A stretch of DNA of 64,000 bases. Origin: Nostoc sp. CHAB 5824. Lineage in GTDB: Bacteria; Cyanobacteriota; Cyanobacteriia; Cyanobacteriales; Nostocaceae. Below are positions 61,723-64,000 of the stretch, piece after piece (position 1 is the first letter of the stretch; each line of letters starts with the position of its first letter). Below the pieces are notes generated by a model. It was not told the origin of the DNA. It saw only the letters and a program-made list of their open reading frames with translations, and ran no database searches. Both the position numbers and the translations under genes were made by a program. The stretch lies in NCBI RefSeq assembly GCF_020829665.1, contig NZ_JAIVFT010000004.1:62001-126000 (forward strand), in the 5' to 3' direction.

Positions 61723-63180
61723 GTGAGCGATGAAAGTTTTTCAGAAATCGAGGTGGAAGAAGCTATAACCTCTGAAGATAGGAGCTTTTTGAGCAAATCA
61801 GATCAAAAACTAACCAAGGCATGGTTGAAGCCGTTATTCTTGGGTACTGGTTTAGGAATTGCGATCGCCTTTGGTGGGATGGGTGTACTAAATCGTTTTC
61901 CAGCTCGTCAACAAAGCGCGGTAGCGGATAAAAAAGTTAACCCAGCGATGACAGTTACTATCGCCACAGTAGAAACCGCCCGTGTTTTTCGTACCCTTAA
62001 AACTACTGGGACTGTAGCAGCGCGCGATTTAATTCCGGTGTTACCACAGACAAACGGCTTACAAATCAAAAGCATCCCTGAAGATGTAAAAGAAGGGGCT
62101 TTTGTCAAAAAAGGTCAAGTGTTGGCGGTGTTGGATGGTTCCATACTGCAAAGCCAAATTAGCCAAGCAAAGGCAGATGTGGAGTCAAAACAAGCAGATG
62201 TGGAATCAAAACAAGCAGATTTAGCAGCCAAGAGGGCAGATTTGGCATCAAATAAAGCCATAGTTCAACAAAAACGAGCAGATTTAGCTCAAGCTAAGGC
62301 GAAGTTAGAAGAAGCAGCCAAGAATTATCAGCGCTATCAACAACTTGCTGACTCTGGGACAATTAGTAAGCAAGAACTTGATACTCGTTCCTACGCTGTA
62401 AAAACTGCTATAGAAGTTGTGAATCTGTCCCAAGAAAATGTGCGTAGTGCCCAGGCTAATATTGGCAACGCCCAAGCCAATATTGGTAATGCCCAAGCTA
62501 TCATCAACAAAGCCAAAGCTGATGTCAAGAGCAGTGCTGCTAAGGTGCAACAACTACAAACTCAGTTAGGACAAACTGTGGTGCGATCGCCGGTTGCTGG
62601 AGTAATCGCCGAGAAACTGGCCAGAGTAGGTGATGTGACTGGTGTACCGCCACAAACTCAGGTGGGAACTGTGATTGGTGGCACACAAAAGCTATTTTCT
62701 ATTATTCAAGATGAAAAGTTAGAACTTCAAGCTAAGGTGCCCGAAATTCAACTAAATCAGGTGAAAATTGGTGCATCTGTGCAAATAACTTCAGATGTCG
62801 ATCAGCGCGTGCGATCGCAGGGACGAGTCAGAGAGATACAGCCACAGGTGAACGATCAAAGGCGAGAGGCTACAGTCAAAATTGACTTACCGCCAACAAC
62901 TTTACTTAAACCAGGGATGTTTGCTAATGCTGCAATTACTACTAACTCAGGGATAAAGATGGTAGTACCACAAAAAGCAGTCCAATCTCAAGCAGATGGA
63001 AGTGTAATTGTGTTCACCTTGTCGAGTGGAGATATAGTTCGCACCCAGAAAGTAGACTTAGGAGATCCTGCCAGTGGCGACAAAGTAGAAATCCAGAGTG
63101 GGTTGCAATTAGGCGATCGCATTGTAGTTGATGGTGCAGGCTATCTCAAAGATGGCGACAAGGTTCGAGTTGCAAATTGA
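61723..63180 (+). CDS. RND efflux periplasmic adaptor (HlyD/MFP family)
   Basis: 485 residues, GTG start with GGAGG 10 bp upstream. One membrane segment at about 38-58 (FLGTGLGIAIAFGGMGVLNR), a lipoyl half (EGAFVKKGQVLAVLDGSILQ), a long coiled-coil hairpin with repeated ADVESKQADLAAKRADL and NIGNAQANIGNAQ words, the second lipoyl half (VVRSPVAGVIAEKLARVGDV) and beta-barrel parts. It links an inner-membrane RND pump to an outer-membrane channel. The pump gene follows at 63385. Confidence 0.92.
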   Translation: MSDESFSEIEVEEAITSEDRSFLSKSDQKLTKAWLKPLFLGTGLGIAIAFGGMGVLNRFPARQQSAVADKKVNPAMTVTIATVETARVFRTLKTTGTVAARDLIPVLPQTNGLQIKSIPEDVKEGAFVKKGQVLAVLDGSILQSQISQAKADVESKQADVESKQADLAAKRADLASNKAIVQQKRADLAQAKAKLEEAAKNYQRYQQLADSGTISKQELDTRSYAVKTAIEVVNLSQENVRSAQANIGNAQANIGNAQAIINKAKADVKSSAAKVQQLQTQLGQTVVRSPVAGVIAEKLARVGDVTGVPPQTQVGTVIGGTQKLFSIIQDEKLELQAKVPEIQLNQVKIGASVQITSDVDQRVRSQGRVREIQPQVNDQRREATVKIDLPPTTLLKPGMFANAAITTNSGIKMVVPQKAVQSQADGSVIVFTLSSGDIVRTQKVDLGDPASGDKVEIQSGLQLGDRIVVDGAGYLKDGDKVRVAN

Positions 63181-63209
63181 AGGGAATGGGAATGAGGGGA
63201 AATAAACAA

Positions 63210-63327
63210 TAGACCTCTTGCAAAAATAGTTTTGCACTCTTGGGGGGAAAGGGTAAAGGTTAAAGGGAAAGGGTTTCTTATAGCCGCTTTCCCCTTTACC
63301 CCTTACCCTACTTCTGCAAGAAGTCTA
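63210..63327 (+). repeat. MITE-like dispersed element, copy 3
   Basis: 118 bp between the adaptor and pump genes: TAGACCTCTTGCAAAAATAG at the left, CTTCTGCAAGAAGTCTA at the right. Same orientation as copy 1. It is followed by ATGACAAATGACAAATGACC heptamers (63328 onward). Confidence 0.75.
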
Positions 63328-63384
63328 ATGACAAATGACAAATGACCAATGACAAATATAAAATCCAAAATCTAAAATTTTCTG

Positions 63385-64000
63385 ATGTCCTTTAATATCT
63401 CAGCTTGGTCGATTAAAAAACCTGTTCCGACAATAGTTTTATTTTTAATTTTGACAGTAGTAGGTTGGTTTTCCTTTATCTCCTTGGGGATTGATACTAA
63501 CCCAAATATTGATGTGCCAACAGTTTCAATAAAAGTGACCCAACCGGGTGCAGGCCCAACGGAACTAGAATCCCAAGTGACGAAAAAAATTGAAGATGCC
63601 GTCGCGGGGTTGGGCAATATCGATTTTATGATTTCTACCGTCACCGATGGGAATTCTAACACCACAATCAATTTTGTTTTGGGTACAGATAGCGATCGCG
63701 CCACCAATGATGTTCGGAATGCGATCGCTCAAATTCGCCAAGACTTACCCCAAGATATCAACGATCCAATTGTGGAACGCCTGGAATTTTCTGGCGGACC
63801 AGTGATTACCTATGCAGTTCAATCAGATCAGCGTTCTGTAGAAGAATTAAGCAACCTTGTAGATCAAACCATTAGCCGCGCCTTATTGGGAGTCCGTGGT
63901 GTGGCACAAATTCAACGTGTGGGTGGAGTTGATCGAGAAATTCGGATTAACCTGAATCCAAACCGCTTACAATCTCTGGGTATCACCGCCACCCAGGTAA
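63385..64000 (+). CDS. RND (AcrB-family) efflux permease, N-terminal part (cut by window edge)
   Basis: The frame from the ATG at 63385 is open to the window end, about 205 residues: MSFNISAWSIKKPVPTIVLF, LILTVVGWFSFISLGIDTNP, NIDVPTVSIKVTQPGAGPTE, LESQVTKKIEDAVAGLGNID, QIRQDLPQDINDPIVERLEF. This is the N-terminal helix and first porter subdomain of an AcrB/MexB-type pump. It forms an operon with the adaptor, with a MITE-like element in the spacer. The substrate cannot be told. Confidence 0.93.
   Translation, partial: MSFNISAWSIKKPVPTIVLFLILTVVGWFSFISLGIDTNPNIDVPTVSIKVTQPGAGPTELESQVTKKIEDAVAGLGNIDFMISTVTDGNSNTTINFVLGTDSDRATNDVRNAIAQIRQDLPQDINDPIVERLEFSGGPVITYAVQSDQRSVEELSNLVDQTISRALLGVRGVAQIQRVGGVDREIRINLNPNRLQSLGITATQV

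Overview
The window reads as chromosome of a filamentous, heterocyst-type cyanobacterium close to Nostoc. Evidence: photosystem II genes (psbB, psbT), CP12, geranylgeranyl reductase (chlP), cyanobacterial biliverdin reductase (bvdR), plant-type ferredoxin (petF) and ferredoxin:thioredoxin reductase (ftrC). HIP1 octamers (GCGATCGC) are frequent, heptanucleotide tandem repeats (ATTAGTC, CCCAATG, ACTAATG) recur, and the palindrome-rich dispersed repeats typical of Nostoc intergenic DNA are present. I saw no rRNA, tRNA, CRISPR array or intact transposase. All identifications rest on reading motifs by eye; no database search was run.

Layout. 1-4.1 kb: the 3' end of cp12, then a leftward lipopolysaccharide-export cluster (lptA, lptB, lptF/G-type permease), a DUF309 gene and ftrC. 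4.3-7.4 kb: a DUF58 protein, then an accessory patch with a ParD-like antitoxin, a Uma2 nuclease-like protein, a DUF2281 antitoxin and a PIN toxin fragment. 7.6-11.1 kb: a SpoIID/LytB protein, sulfiredoxin, Dps and an unusual HTH/GrpE-like protein. 11.4-17.9 kb: signalling genes (PAS histidine kinase, a convergent STAS / response regulator-PP2C pair, DUF1350). 19-28 kb: pentapeptide protein, M20 peptidase, hemerythrin-domain protein, receptor-like binding protein with a Ser/Thr kinase, and typA.

28.1-33.1 kb is the most interesting accessory island. It starts with a two-gene locus in which a small protein and a membrane-anchored GUN4-domain protein share the same Asn/Gly-rich plus helical module. 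It continues into a dense field of intact and broken toxin-antitoxin (TA) modules: two DUF433/DUF5615 pairs, DUF2281, PIN, BrnT/BrnA and DUF4258/YgiT. Part of this island is homologous, in inverted orientation, to the DUF2281/PIN patch at 6.7-7.4 kb.

33.4-42.7 kb returns to core metabolism: petF, bvdR-map-GNAT, a pentapeptide membrane protein, chlP and cysA. 43-47.5 kb is a tandem array of four DUF4360 secreted-protein genes, one broken, with duplicated spacers. 47.8-52 kb: HAD hydrolase, ribosomal protein S1 and the psbB-psbT operon. 53-60 kb: a peptide/nickel-type ABC importer whose binding protein and first permease point right while the second permease points left, separated by unrelated and decayed genes plus a 21-bp HIP1-containing tandem repeat. 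60-64 kb: an HD phosphohydrolase and the start of an RND efflux operon. Three copies of a 118-125 bp MITE-like element sit at 3.1, 61.1 and 63.2 kb.
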